DNA of 39,181 bases from Pseudomonas citronellolis. Its GTDB lineage: Bacteria > Pseudomonadota > Gammaproteobacteria > Pseudomonadales > Pseudomonadaceae. Each line of letters begins with the position of its first letter. The stretch's first letter is position 1. The stretch is taken from contig NZ_FOLS01000050.1 of assembly GCF_900112375.1 (NCBI RefSeq), forward strand, positions 1 through 39,181, read 5' to 3'. The position numbers and the translations under genes were made by a program. Below the pieces are notes generated by a model. The model did no database searches. It worked only from the letters and a program-made list of their open reading frames with translations, and had not been told where the DNA came from. Below, piece after piece: positions 6,796 to 15,321 of the stretch.

Positions 6796-9165
6796 TCAGG
6801 CCTGGCCTTCGGCCAGGAAGAACCAGGTGTCGAGCACCGAGTCGGGGTTCAGCGAGACGCTCTCGATGCCCTGCTCCATCAGCCACTTGGCCAGGTCCGG
6901 GTGGTCCGAGGGGCCCTGGCCGCAGATGCCGATGTACTTGCCGGCGTTGTTGCAGGCGGCGATGGCATTGGCCAGCAGCTTCTTGACCGCTGGGTTACGC
7001 TCGTCGAACAGGTGCGCGACGATGCCCGAGTCGCGGTCCAGGCCGAGGGTCAGCTGGGTCAGGTCGTTGGAGCCGATGGAGAAGCCGTCGAAGAACTCGA
7101 GGAACTCCTCGGCCAGCAGGGCGTTGGACGGCAGTTCGCACATCATGATGACCTTCAGGCCGTTCTCGCCGCGCTTCAGGCCGTTGGTGGCCAGCAGTTC
7201 GACCACCTGGGAAGCCTCGCCGAGGGTACGCACGAAGGGCACCATCAGCTCGACGTTGGTCAGGCCCATCTCGTTGCGGACCTTCTTCATCGCCCGGCAT
7301 TCCAGCTCGAAGCAATCGCGGAAGGATTCGCTGATGTAGCGCGAGGCGCCGCGGAAGCCGAGCATCGGGTTCTCTTCTTCCGGCTCGTAGAGCTTGCCGC
7401 CGATCAGGTTGGCGTACTCGTTGGACTTGAAGTCCGACAGGCGCACGATGACCTTCTTCGGCCAGAAGGCCGCGGCCAGGGTGCTGACGCCCTCGACCAG
7501 CTTCTCGACGTAGAAGCCCACCGGGTCGTCGTAGCCGGCGATGCGCTTCTCGACGCTTTCCTTGATGTCGGCCGGCAGGCTGGCGAAGTTCAGCAGCGCC
7601 TTGGGGTGCACGCCGATCATGCGGTTGATGATGAATTCCAGGCGGGCCAGGCCCACGCCCTCGTTGGGCAGTTGGGCGAAGTCGAAGGCGCGGTCCGGGT
7701 TGCCGACGTTCATCATGATCTTGAACGGCAGGTCGGGCATGGCGTCGACCGAGTTCTGGCGCACGTCGAAGCCCAGCTGGCCTTCGTAGATCAGGCCGGT
7801 GTCGCCTTCGGCGCAGGACACGGTGACCTGCTGGCCGTCCTTCAGCACGGCGGTGGCGTTGCCGCAGCCGACCACCGCCGGGATGCCCAGCTCACGGGCG
7901 ATGATCGCCGCGTGGCAGGTACGCCCGCCGCGGTTGGTGACGATGGCGCTGGCGCGCTTCATCACCGGCTCCCAGTCCGGGTCGGTCATGTCGGAGACCA
8001 GCACGTCGCCGGGCTGCACCTTGTCCATCTCGGAGACGTCGTGGATGACCTTCACCGGGCCTGCGCCGATGCGCTGGCCGATGGCGCGGCCTTCCACCAG
8101 GACCTTGCCCTTCTCCTTGAGCAGGTAGCGCTCCATCACGGTGGCGCTGGAACGGCTCTTCACGGTTTCCGGGCGGGCCTGGACGATGTACAGCTTGCCG
8201 TCGTCGCCATCCTTCGCCCATTCGATGTCCATCGGGCGCTGGTAGTGCTTCTCGATGATCAGCGCCTGCTTGGCCAGCTCGGTGACCTCGGCGTCGGACA
8301 AGGCGAAGCGCGCGCGGTCGGCCTTCTCCACGTCGACCACCTTGACCGACTTGCCGGCCTTGGCTTCATCGCCGTAGATCATCTTGATCGCCTTGCTGCC
8401 CAGGTTGCGGCGCAGGATCGCCGGGCGGCCGGCTTCCAGGGTGGGCTTGTGCACGTAGAACTCGTCGGGGTTCACCGCGCCCTGCACCACGGTCTCGCCG
8501 AGGCCGTAGGCGCCGGTGATGAACACCACGTCACGGAAGCCGGACTCGGTGTCCAGGGTGAACATCACCCCGGCGGTGCCGGTTTCCGAGCGGACCATGC
8601 GCTGCACGCCGGCGGACAGGGCGACCAGCTTGTGGTCGAAGCCCTGGTGCACGCGGTAGGCGATGGCACGGTCGTTGAACAGGGAGGCGAAGACTTCCTT
8701 GGCCGCGCGGATCACGTTGTCCACGCCGCGGATGTTCAGGAAGGTCTCCTGCTGGCCGGCGAAGGAGGCGTCCGGCAGGTCTTCGGCGGTGGCGGAGGAG
8801 CGCACGGCCACGGCCATGTTGTCGTTGCCGCCGGCCATCTCGGCGAAGGCCTTGCGGATGTCGGCGTCCAGCTGGGCGGGGAACTCGGCGTCCATCACCC
8901 ACTGGCGGATCTGCGCGCCGGTCTTGGCCAGGGCGTTGACGTCGTCGACATCGAGGGCGTCCAGGGCGGCGTGAATGCGATCGTTCAGGCCACTCTGCTC
9001 GAGGAAGTCACGGTAGGCCTGGGCGGTGGTGGCGAAACCACCGGGAACCGAAACCCCAGCACCGGCGAGGTTGCTGATCATTTCGCCCAGGGATGCGTTC
9101 TTGCCCCCCACACGTTCGACATCATGGACGCCGAGCTTATCGAGGGAAACTACGTACTCTACCAA
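6796..9165 (-). CDS. ppsA: Phosphoenolpyruvate synthase
   Basis: PpsA converts pyruvate, ATP and water to phosphoenolpyruvate, AMP and phosphate for gluconeogenesis. The 789-residue protein has the three expected parts. The N-terminal ATP-grasp domain runs from VGGKNASLGEM to about residue 330 with AVRSSATAEDLPDASFAGQQ. The swivelling domain carries the phosphohistidine loop GGRTCHAAIIARELG near residue 420. The C-terminal TIM-barrel PEP/pyruvate domain has GLARLEFIIN and ends with SIGSNDLTQLTLGLDRDSG and CGQGPSDHPD. The start is TTG at 9165 behind a GGAG box; no in-frame ATG fits the family N-terminus. It is divergent from ppsR, whose product phosphorylates and dephosphorylates PpsA. Confidence 0.98.
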   Translation of the reverse strand: MVEYVVSLDKLGVHDVERVGGKNASLGEMISNLAGAGVSVPGGFATTAQAYRDFLEQSGLNDRIHAALDALDVDDVNALAKTGAQIRQWVMDAEFPAQLDADIRKAFAEMAGGNDNMAVAVRSSATAEDLPDASFAGQQETFLNIRGVDNVIRAAKEVFASLFNDRAIAYRVHQGFDHKLVALSAGVQRMVRSETGTAGVMFTLDTESGFRDVVFITGAYGLGETVVQGAVNPDEFYVHKPTLEAGRPAILRRNLGSKAIKMIYGDEAKAGKSVKVVDVEKADRARFALSDAEVTELAKQALIIEKHYQRPMDIEWAKDGDDGKLYIVQARPETVKSRSSATVMERYLLKEKGKVLVEGRAIGQRIGAGPVKVIHDVSEMDKVQPGDVLVSDMTDPDWEPVMKRASAIVTNRGGRTCHAAIIARELGIPAVVGCGNATAVLKDGQQVTVSCAEGDTGLIYEGQLGFDVRQNSVDAMPDLPFKIMMNVGNPDRAFDFAQLPNEGVGLARLEFIINRMIGVHPKALLNFASLPADIKESVEKRIAGYDDPVGFYVEKLVEGVSTLAAAFWPKKVIVRLSDFKSNEYANLIGGKLYEPEEENPMLGFRGASRYISESFRDCFELECRAMKKVRNEMGLTNVELMVPFVRTLGEASQVVELLATNGLKRGENGLKVIMMCELPSNALLAEEFLEFFDGFSIGSNDLTQLTLGLDRDSGIVAHLFDERNPAVKKLLANAIAACNNAGKYIGICGQGPSDHPDLAKWLMEQGIESVSLNPDSVLDTWFFLAEGQA

Positions 9166-9330
9166 GGTGATCTCTCCACTGAATGTTGGAAAAGCTCAAA
9201 CGGGCCACCGCGACGCTGCCCCTTTCTGGCCGCGGCCAGAAAAATAAGTGACAATGCCCCGGCAGGAGGCCTTGCAAAAGCGCGGCCTATCATACTCAGG
9301 ATTCTTTCCTACATTAAGGCCCGCAGCGCA

Positions 9331-10149
9331 ATGAAACGTACGGCTTTCTTCATTTCCGACGGAACCGGCATCACCGCCGAAACCCTCGGCCAGAGTCTTC
9401 TTGCGCAGTTCGAGAACATCCATTTCCACAAACTGACGCGACCGTACATCGACACCGAAGAAAAAGCGCGCGTCATGGTACAGCAAATCAACGCGGCTGC
9501 GCAGGCGGACGGCGCCCGCCCGATCATCTTCGACACCATCGTCAACCGTGAGATCCGGGCGGTCCTGGCCCAGTCGAACGGCTTCATGATCGACATCTTC
9601 TCGACCTTTTTGTCCCCTCTGGAGCAGGAATTATCCGCGGACTCGTCGTATTCCGTCGGAAAATCCCACAGCATCGGCCACAATCCGCACTACATGGAGC
9701 GGATCGACGCGGTCAACTTCGCCCTCGACAACGACGACGGCGCCCGCACCCACTACTACGACAAGGCCGACCTGATCCTGGTCGGCGTGTCGCGCTGCGG
9801 CAAGACGCCCACCTGCCTCTATATGGCAATGCAATATGGCATTCGTGCGGCGAACTATCCGCTGACCGAGGAGGACATGGAGCGCCTGCAACTGCCCAAC
9901 GCCCTCAAGCCCTACAAGGGCAAGCTGTTCGGCCTGACCATCGACCCCGACCGGCTCACCGCCATCCGCAACGAGCGCAAGCCCAACAGCCGCTACGCCA
10001 GCTTCGCCCAGTGCGAGTTCGAGGTGCGCGAGGTGGAGAACCTGTTCCGCCGCGAGAACATCGCCTACATCAACTCCACCCATTTCTCGGTGGAGGAGAT
10101 CGCCGCCAAGATCATGGTGGAGAAAGGCGTCGAGCGCCGCCTGAAGTAG
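9331..10149 (+). CDS. ppsR: PEP synthase regulatory protein (kinase/pyrophosphorylase)
   Basis: A 272-residue DUF299-family bifunctional enzyme. It inactivates PEP synthase by ADP-dependent phosphorylation of a threonine beside the catalytic histidine and reactivates it by phosphate-dependent removal. The N-terminal motif is RTAFFISDGTGITAETLG. The P-loop GVSRCGKTPT lies near residue 155; GVSRSGKTPT is the usual form, so the Ser-to-Cys change is notable but sits at a non-catalytic position. It ends with ENIAYINSTHFSVEEIAAKI. The ATG at 9331 matches the family start; the open frame upstream is unrelated antisense of ppsA. The 165-base gap to ppsA holds the divergent promoters, which I could not place with confidence. 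Confidence 0.96.
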   Translation: MKRTAFFISDGTGITAETLGQSLLAQFENIHFHKLTRPYIDTEEKARVMVQQINAAAQADGARPIIFDTIVNREIRAVLAQSNGFMIDIFSTFLSPLEQELSADSSYSVGKSHSIGHNPHYMERIDAVNFALDNDDGARTHYYDKADLILVGVSRCGKTPTCLYMAMQYGIRAANYPLTEEDMERLQLPNALKPYKGKLFGLTIDPDRLTAIRNERKPNSRYASFAQCEFEVREVENLFRRENIAYINSTHFSVEEIAAKIMVEKGVERRLK

Positions 10150-10351
10150 CCCCGCACGGCCCTGTGAACCGGCTCACGCTGCCGCCCGCCGGGGCCTGGC
10201 GGGTGTCGTCACACGGGACCTGCGTGCTAGAATCGCGCCCCGCATCCCTCCTGGGGGGCCCAGGCCCCGGCCAAGGATGACTCGCCCGCAGGCCGTGGCG
10301 TTTGCCGGATGTACCCGTTCACTGGCCTACGGCCCCCAGCGCTCAGGACTT

Positions 10352-10891
10352 ATGAGACTCAAGCCCACAGCCCTGCTGCTCCTGATTTTCCTGGCAGCCT
10401 TCGGCGGCCCCGTCGGCGCGGCCGGCAAGACCGTCTACGGGCTCATCGAATACGCCCACATCGGCCAGCTCGACCAGGTGCTGGCGGCCAAGCTCGACAC
10501 CGGCGCCAAGACCGCCTCCCTGAGCGCCCGCGACATCAAGCGCTTCAAGCGCGACGGCGAAACCTGGGTGCGCTTCTACCTGGCCACCGACACCGCCGAC
10601 AGCCAGCCGCTGGAGCGGCCGCTGGCGCGCATCAGCAAGATCAAGCGGCGCCACGGCGACTTCGACCCCGACGAGGGCAAGGCCTACACCGCGCGTCCGG
10701 TCATCGAGCTGGACGTCTGCCTGGGCAGGCTGCGCCGCACCATCGAAGTGAACCTTACCGACCGCAGCGCATTCCAATATCCCCTGCTGATCGGCTCCGA
10801 CGCGCTCAAGCGCTTCGGCGCCCTGGTCGACCCCAGCCTGAAATACGCCGCCGGCCAGCCCGGTTGCCCCGTTGCGAAACCTGCCGAGTAA
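10352..10891 (+). CDS. Retropepsin-like aspartic protease family protein, exported
   Basis: A 179-residue protein with a signal peptide (LLLLIFLAAFGGPVGAAG) and then a domain often annotated as 'ATP-dependent zinc protease' (RimB/RloA type). The key motif is LDTGAKTASLSA near residue 50, the D-T-G-A active-site loop of retropepsins. The second conserved hydrophobic-glycine strand is YPLLIGSDAL near residue 148. It is the first gene of a three-gene operon with the 7TM protein and the ATP-grasp ligase, five bases apart from the next gene. Location in the periplasm is inferred from the signal peptide. The start has AGGA a few bases upstream; the 10150-10351 gap before it holds no other gene that I can support. 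The substrate is unknown. Confidence 0.85.
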   Translation: MRLKPTALLLLIFLAAFGGPVGAAGKTVYGLIEYAHIGQLDQVLAAKLDTGAKTASLSARDIKRFKRDGETWVRFYLATDTADSQPLERPLARISKIKRRHGDFDPDEGKAYTARPVIELDVCLGRLRRTIEVNLTDRSAFQYPLLIGSDALKRFGALVDPSLKYAAGQPGCPVAKPAE

Positions 10892-10896
10892 AGCCC

Positions 10897-12423
10897 ATGC
10901 GCTCCATCAACCTGCACCTGAAGATCCTGATCGCCATCCTGGTGGTCCTGGGCGTTTCCATCACCGCCTACCAGATCTTCATCCTCGGCATCCCCATGAC
11001 CGAGGCGGAAACCGACGACCTGTGGAACATCGACGCCAAGGTCGAATTCCTCGCCACGCCGAAGACCCCGGTCAAGGTGCAGATGTTCGTGCCGCCGCTG
11101 ACCCAGGGCTACGTCAGCCTCAACGAGAGCTTCGTCTCGAACAACTACGGGGTGAGCATCAACCGCGCCGACGGCAACCGCAAGGTGACCTGGTCCTCGC
11201 GCCGCGCCAACGGCAAGCAGACGCTCTACTACCGCCTGGTGCTGACCAAGCGCTTCAGCGGCGAGCAACCCAAGGAAAAAGGCCCGATCTTCCGTGACAG
11301 CCCGCCCCTGGAAGGCCCGGAGAAGATTGCCGCCGAGGCCCTGATCGCGCCCATCCGCCAGCACTCGGCGGACATCGAGACCTTCGTCAGCGAAACCATC
11401 AAGCGCGCCAACAACCTGGCCGACGACAACGTCAAGCTGCTGCTGGCCGGCGACACCAGCCTGGAGAAGCGCTCGTACATCGTCGAGACCCTGCTGGCCC
11501 AGGCCCACGTGCCCATGGAGCGCGTGCACACCCTGCGCCTGCTGGCCAACCAGGCGCAGAGCCCGGAACTGTGGCTGCGCAGCTACAACGGCAAGGACTG
11601 GCTGTACTTCAACCCCGAGACCGGCGAGCGCGGCCTGCCCGCCGACCGCCTGATCTGGTGGCTGGGCGACGAGCCGCTGCTGGCGGTGGAAGGCGGCAAG
11701 AAAGCGCTGATCAGCTTCAGCCTGAACAACAGCGAGATGAACGCCATCCGCCTGGCCAAGCTGACCAACGAGAACACCGACGCAAGCTTCCTCGACTACT
11801 CGCTGTACGGCCTGCCGCTGTCCACCCAGCAGACCTTCCAGATCATGATCATGATCCCCTTCGGCGTGCTGGTGATCCTGGTCCTGCGCAACCTGATCGG
11901 CATCCAGACCCTCGGCACCTTCACCCCGGTGCTGATCGCCCTCGCCTTCCGCGAGACCGGCCTGCAGTGGGGCATCGGCCTGTTCACCGTGATCACCGCC
12001 CTGGGCCTGTCGCTGCGCTCGTACCTTGAGCACCTGAAGCTGCAGATGCTGCCACGCCTGTCGGTGGTGCTGACCTTCGTGGTGGTGATGATCGCCGCCA
12101 TCAGCCTGCTCAGCCACCGCCTGGGCTTCGAGAGCGGCCTGTCGGTGGCGCTGTTCCCCATGGTGATCCTGACCATGAGCATCGAGCGCCTGTCGATCAC
12201 CTGGGAAGAGCGCGGCGCCGCGCACGCCATGAAGGCGGCGGTGGGCACCCTGTTCGCCGCGGCCCTGGCGCACATCCTGATGCGCGTGCCGGAGCTGGTG
12301 TACTTCGTGTTCACCTTCCCGGCGGTGCTGCTGCTCCTGGTGGCCTTCATGCTGGCGATGGGTCGCTACCGCGGCTACCGCCTGACCGAGCTGTTCCGCT
12401 TCAAAGCCTTCCTGAAGGACTGA
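10897..12423 (+). CDS. Inactive transglutaminase-like / seven-transmembrane protein
   Basis: A 508-residue membrane protein. One N-terminal membrane segment (ILIAILVVLGVSITAYQIF) is followed by a periplasmic domain of about 280 residues of the inactive transglutaminase type. The C-terminal third has about seven membrane helices (IMIMIPFGVLVILVLRNLIG, GIGLFTVITALGL, SVVLTFVVVMIAAISLL, VYFVFTFPAVLLLLVAFMLA and others). This is the architecture of the family known from the conserved trio with a retropepsin-like protein and a RimK-like ligase. I see no Cys-His-Asp triad, consistent with an inactive fold that binds rather than cuts peptides. It is tightly flanked: 5 bases after the first gene, 3 bases before the next. 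Confidence 0.87.
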   Translation: MRSINLHLKILIAILVVLGVSITAYQIFILGIPMTEAETDDLWNIDAKVEFLATPKTPVKVQMFVPPLTQGYVSLNESFVSNNYGVSINRADGNRKVTWSSRRANGKQTLYYRLVLTKRFSGEQPKEKGPIFRDSPPLEGPEKIAAEALIAPIRQHSADIETFVSETIKRANNLADDNVKLLLAGDTSLEKRSYIVETLLAQAHVPMERVHTLRLLANQAQSPELWLRSYNGKDWLYFNPETGERGLPADRLIWWLGDEPLLAVEGGKKALISFSLNNSEMNAIRLAKLTNENTDASFLDYSLYGLPLSTQQTFQIMIMIPFGVLVILVLRNLIGIQTLGTFTPVLIALAFRETGLQWGIGLFTVITALGLSLRSYLEHLKLQMLPRLSVVLTFVVVMIAAISLLSHRLGFESGLSVALFPMVILTMSIERLSITWEERGAAHAMKAAVGTLFAAALAHILMRVPELVYFVFTFPAVLLLLVAFMLAMGRYRGYRLTELFRFKAFLKD

Positions 12424-12426
12424 GCC

Positions 12427-13413
12427 ATGTTCGGCCTGATCAAGCGGTGGAAAGCCCTGGAAGCCAAGGGCATCATGGGCATCAACCGGCGCAACGCGGA
12501 CTTCGTGCTGAAGTACAACAAGCGCCACCTGTACCCGATCGTCGACGACAAGATCATCACCAAGGAACGCGCCATCGCCGCCGGCATCCACGTGCCGGAG
12601 ATGTACGGGATCATCTCCACCGAGAAGGAGATCGAGAAGCTCGATTCCATCATCGGCGAGCGCAACGACTTCGTCATCAAGCCGGCGCAGGGCGCCGGCG
12701 GCGACGGCATCCTGGTGATCGCCGACCGCTTCGAGGGCAACTTCAAGACCGTCTCCGGGCGCATCATCAGCCGCGAGGAGATCGAGTACCAGCTCTCCAG
12801 CATCCTCACCGGCCTGTACTCCCTGGGCGGGCACCGCGACCGCGCGCTGATCGAGTACCGCGTCACCCCCGACCAGATCTTCCGCAGCATCAGCTACGAG
12901 GGCGTGCCGGACATCCGCATCATCGTCCTCATGGGCTACCCGGTGATGGCCATGCTGCGCCTGCCGACGCGCCAGTCCAACGGCAAGGCCAACCTGCACC
13001 AGGGCGCCATCGGCGTGGGCGTGGACCTGGCCACCGGCATCACCCTGCAGGGCACCTGGCTGAACCGCAAGATCGCCAAGCACCCGGACACCACCAACGC
13101 GGTGGACGGCGTGCAGCTGCCGCACTGGGACGGCTTCATGAAGCTGGCCGCCGGCTGCTACGAGCTGTGCGGCCTGGGCTACATCGGCGTGGACATGGTG
13201 CTGGACCAGGACAAGGGCCCGCTGATCCTCGAACTCAACGCCCGCCCCGGGCTGAACATCCAGATCGCCAACGACTGCGGCCTGACCGGCCGCGCCCAGG
13301 CGGTGGAGGCCCACCTGGTGGAGCTGCAGGCCAAGGGCGTGCAGGAGACTCCGGAGGAGCGGGTGCGTTTCTCGCAGAAGCTGTTCGGGCATGTGCCGAC
13401 GCGGGAGATCTGA
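12427..13413 (+). CDS. Alpha-L-glutamate ligase-like ATP-grasp protein
   Basis: A 328-residue RimK-related ATP-grasp enzyme of the 'alpha-L-glutamate ligase-like' type. The ATP-binding lysine and glycine loop is FVIKPAQGAGGDGILVI near residue 85, and the metal site ELNARPGLNIQIAN lies near residue 275. In this superfamily the reaction joins a carboxylate to an amine through an acylphosphate. It has no signal peptide, so it acts inside the cell, unlike the exported first gene of the operon. The start ATG is three bases past the previous stop. The trio has been interpreted in comparative genomics as a peptide-modification system; the product here is unknown. Confidence 0.88.
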   Translation: MFGLIKRWKALEAKGIMGINRRNADFVLKYNKRHLYPIVDDKIITKERAIAAGIHVPEMYGIISTEKEIEKLDSIIGERNDFVIKPAQGAGGDGILVIADRFEGNFKTVSGRIISREEIEYQLSSILTGLYSLGGHRDRALIEYRVTPDQIFRSISYEGVPDIRIIVLMGYPVMAMLRLPTRQSNGKANLHQGAIGVGVDLATGITLQGTWLNRKIAKHPDTTNAVDGVQLPHWDGFMKLAAGCYELCGLGYIGVDMVLDQDKGPLILELNARPGLNIQIANDCGLTGRAQAVEAHLVELQAKGVQETPEERVRFSQKLFGHVPTREI

Positions 13414-13433
13414 GGCGGAGTCGGGGGCTTTTC

Positions 13434-13942
13434 GTAGGAGCGAGCTTGCTCGCGAACGGTGTTTCCCGGGGGCTTTCGGTGCTGGGTTCGAGAGCGCCCT
13501 CTCCCCAACCCTCTCCCTGAAGGGAGAGGGGGCTGTCCTGAGCGACGCGTCGGTCAGGCGCCATCCTTCAACCCCGTCATTCCCGCGAACGCGGGAACCC
13601 AGAGACTTTTGGGGTTGGGCTCGGTGTAGCGCGCCGCTCCGAGTCTGCGGAGATTTTTTGTTTCGCCCCCTCGGGCGAGTCCCTTTTGTCAATCGGTGGA
13701 AGGCCACCCCCGCAAAAAGGAACCAAAAAGGCTTGCCCCGACATACGGGCCCGATGGAGCCGGGCTACCCTCGCGAATTCCCCCGCCACGGAGGCCCGAA
13801 CTAGGCGTCCCCCCCCGAGCGTACGTCCCTGTAGCCCATCGGGGCTCTCGCGACATCCATGTCGCATGACCTCCTGAGCGCCGGTTTCGCTCGGCCTGCT
13901 GAAGGGGCGTTCGGAGTGCGCGGATATTTCTCTGGAAGTCCG
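13434..13942 (+). repeat. Composite intergenic repeat, copy A
   Basis: It starts with a REP palindrome (GTAGGAGCGAGC, 13434-13456). A segment CCCTCTCCCCAACCCTCTCC follows with the hairpin CTCTCCCTGAAGGGAGAG. Next come the palindrome CCCGCGAACGCGGG, a pyrimidine-rich stretch with TTTCGCCCCCTCGGGCGAG, and a tail ending CTCTGGAAGTCC. The order is the same in copy B (36082-36571). It lies past the end of the three-gene ligase operon and fills the gap up to the 14141 gene together with a second palindromic block. Open frames inside it recur with the repeat and are not genes. Confidence 0.9.
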
Positions 13943-13944
13943 AA

Positions 13945-14107
13945 TCGCGGACAGAGTCCGCTCCTACGGTTCCAGGAAGCTCGGCTTTTCGTAGGATGGT
14001 GTTGAGCGAAGCGATACCCATCACCACGGCAGCATGGGTATCGCAAGCTCAACCCATCCTACGGTTCAGGGAAGCACGGGCGTAGGAGCGGACTCCGTCC
14101 GCGATCG
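13945..14107. repeat. Nested palindromes: REP pair around a long inverted repeat
   Basis: Two REP elements with core GGACnnnGTCCGC point inward/outward at 13945-13967 (minus) and 14082-14107 (plus). Between them 13990-14063 is a second inverted repeat. Its left arm begins CGTAGGATGG and includes GCGATACCCAT; its right arm mirrors it with ATGGGTATCGC and CCATCCTACG, around the short loop CACCACGGCAGC. The whole block lies 33 bases past the stop of the 14141 gene, so it may end or protect that transcript, although no T run is present. Confidence 0.85.
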
Positions 14108-14140
14108 ACCAACCGCCCGCAGCGGGCTATCCGGTGACGC

Positions 14141-15310
14141 TCAGCGCACCACCGCCAGCTCGAACCCGCCCTGGTCGGCATGCTGGCGCACCTTCATGCC
14201 CTCCTCGTTCACCGCCAGGTTTTCCAGCGGGCGCTTGTAGGGTTTGTTGTCCAGCGTCTGCAGGGCGCGGTCCTCGTCGGTGGTCAGCAGCAGCACGTAG
14301 CGCTCGCCCTGGTTGGCGCGCACCGGCACCGTGCCTTCGATGAAGGCGTAGCGGTACCAGGTTTCCGGGTTGAGCTTGTACACCGCGTCGCTGACCAGGC
14401 GCGTCGGGCGCTTGCGTTCGTCGAGGAACAGCAGCGACGGGTAGACCACCTGGTGGTTGGAGAAGCTGCGCACGCGCAGGCCGTAGACCTGCTGCGAGGC
14501 CGGCAGCTTCATGGCTACGTAGTAGCTCTTGCCCATGGGGAAGTCGAAGCTCGGCGAGAACTTGTTGAGCTCCTCGTAGCGCGGCTCGTCGGCGTTCAGC
14601 TCGGTGAACTCGCCCTCGGCGATCTGCTCGCAGCAGCGCCTTTGCAGGTCCTGGTAGAGGTCATTGAGGGTCTTGCCGCTGCCCTTGAGCAGGGCCTTCA
14701 TGGCGTCGCTCTGCTCGCCGCTGCCGTCCAGCCCCGGCAGGGCCTGCGGGCGCTGCTTGAATTGCACCTCGCGGCCCTCGGTGAAGGCGATCTGGTTGCG
14801 GCGGATGCCGTCGGCGCGGTCCTGGGCGGTGATCGGCGAGTTGTGCATGCGGCCCTGCTCGTCGACCCAGGTGTAGTACGGGTTGCCGTTCTCGCTGCGG
14901 ACGAAGCCCTTGTCCTCGTAGGCCTCGGCGTCGATGTACTCGGAGGAATGGTCGCCGTTGGGCAGCACGTAGTCGCCGCGCCCGGCGGGCACCTGGTTGC
15001 CGGCGTAGAAGCTGTTCTGCAGGTTGCCCTGGCCGTCCACCCAGGTGAAGTAGCGGCGCTTGCTCTCCCCCGCCGGCGCGCTGCCGGGCCAGAGGGTGCC
15101 GCCGTCGTCGCGCAGGCGGGCGCGGTCGCTCTGGTCGATGCGCCTGGCCGCCTGGCGCTGCTGCTGGCCGTAGCCGGCGTCGACGAAGGTGTTGTGCACC
15201 TGGCCGCTGTCGTCGATCCACGACAGGTAGCGCCCGGCGTCGGCCAGCGCCGGCAGCGGCGCGGCCGCCGTAGCCAGCAGGCAGAGGAACAGGTGGCGGG
15301 AACGCTGCAT
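14141..15310 (-). CDS. Exported protein with three DUF4124-like repeats and a MalM-like C-terminal domain
   Basis: A 389-residue protein with a Sec signal peptide (LFLCLLATAAAPLPALA). Residues 28-165 hold three copies of the pattern Y-x-[ST]-W-[VI]-D-x-x-G-x-x-x-N-[ST]: YLSWIDDSGQVHNT at 28, YFTWVDGQGNLQNS at 87 and YYTWVDEQGRMHNS at 146, about 59 residues apart. The C-terminal half (SFDFPMGKSYYVAMKLPASQ, then VYPSLLFLDERKRPTR) resembles the MalM periplasmic family. A pair of cysteines (RRCCEQ) is also present. No lipobox is visible, so it is probably periplasmic or surface exposed. It is the last gene of the five-gene operon, 11 bases after the FadL-type gene. Function unknown; a scaffold or adaptor role is only inference. 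Confidence 0.85.
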   Translation of the reverse strand: MQRSRHLFLCLLATAAAPLPALADAGRYLSWIDDSGQVHNTFVDAGYGQQQRQAARRIDQSDRARLRDDGGTLWPGSAPAGESKRRYFTWVDGQGNLQNSFYAGNQVPAGRGDYVLPNGDHSSEYIDAEAYEDKGFVRSENGNPYYTWVDEQGRMHNSPITAQDRADGIRRNQIAFTEGREVQFKQRPQALPGLDGSGEQSDAMKALLKGSGKTLNDLYQDLQRRCCEQIAEGEFTELNADEPRYEELNKFSPSFDFPMGKSYYVAMKLPASQQVYGLRVRSFSNHQVVYPSLLFLDERKRPTRLVSDAVYKLNPETWYRYAFIEGTVPVRANQGERYVLLLTTDEDRALQTLDNKPYKRPLENLAVNEEGMKVRQHADQGGFELAVVR

Positions 15311-15321
15311 CGGGCCGCTCC

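Noticed and set aside
4902..6986. Plus-strand open frame of about 690 codons through the REP array
   Set aside because: Its repeated peptide is translation of the tandem REP units, and the rest is antisense of the hydrolase gene.
6655..9330. Long in-frame N-terminal extension of ppsR
   Set aside because: The extension is antisense to ppsA; PpsR family proteins begin at the ATG at 9331.
10684..13707. Minus-strand open frame of about 1000 codons opposite the three-gene ligase operon
   Set aside because: Antisense of three well-supported genes; composition (many H, Q, D, A) is the typical reverse image of GC-rich coding DNA and no domain is seen.
13577..13867. Short open frames in the composite repeats, also at 36223-36588 and 15-336
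   Set aside because: They recur with the repeat, differ in frame between copies and have no ribosome site; they are known as over-annotated hypotheticals in Pseudomonas.
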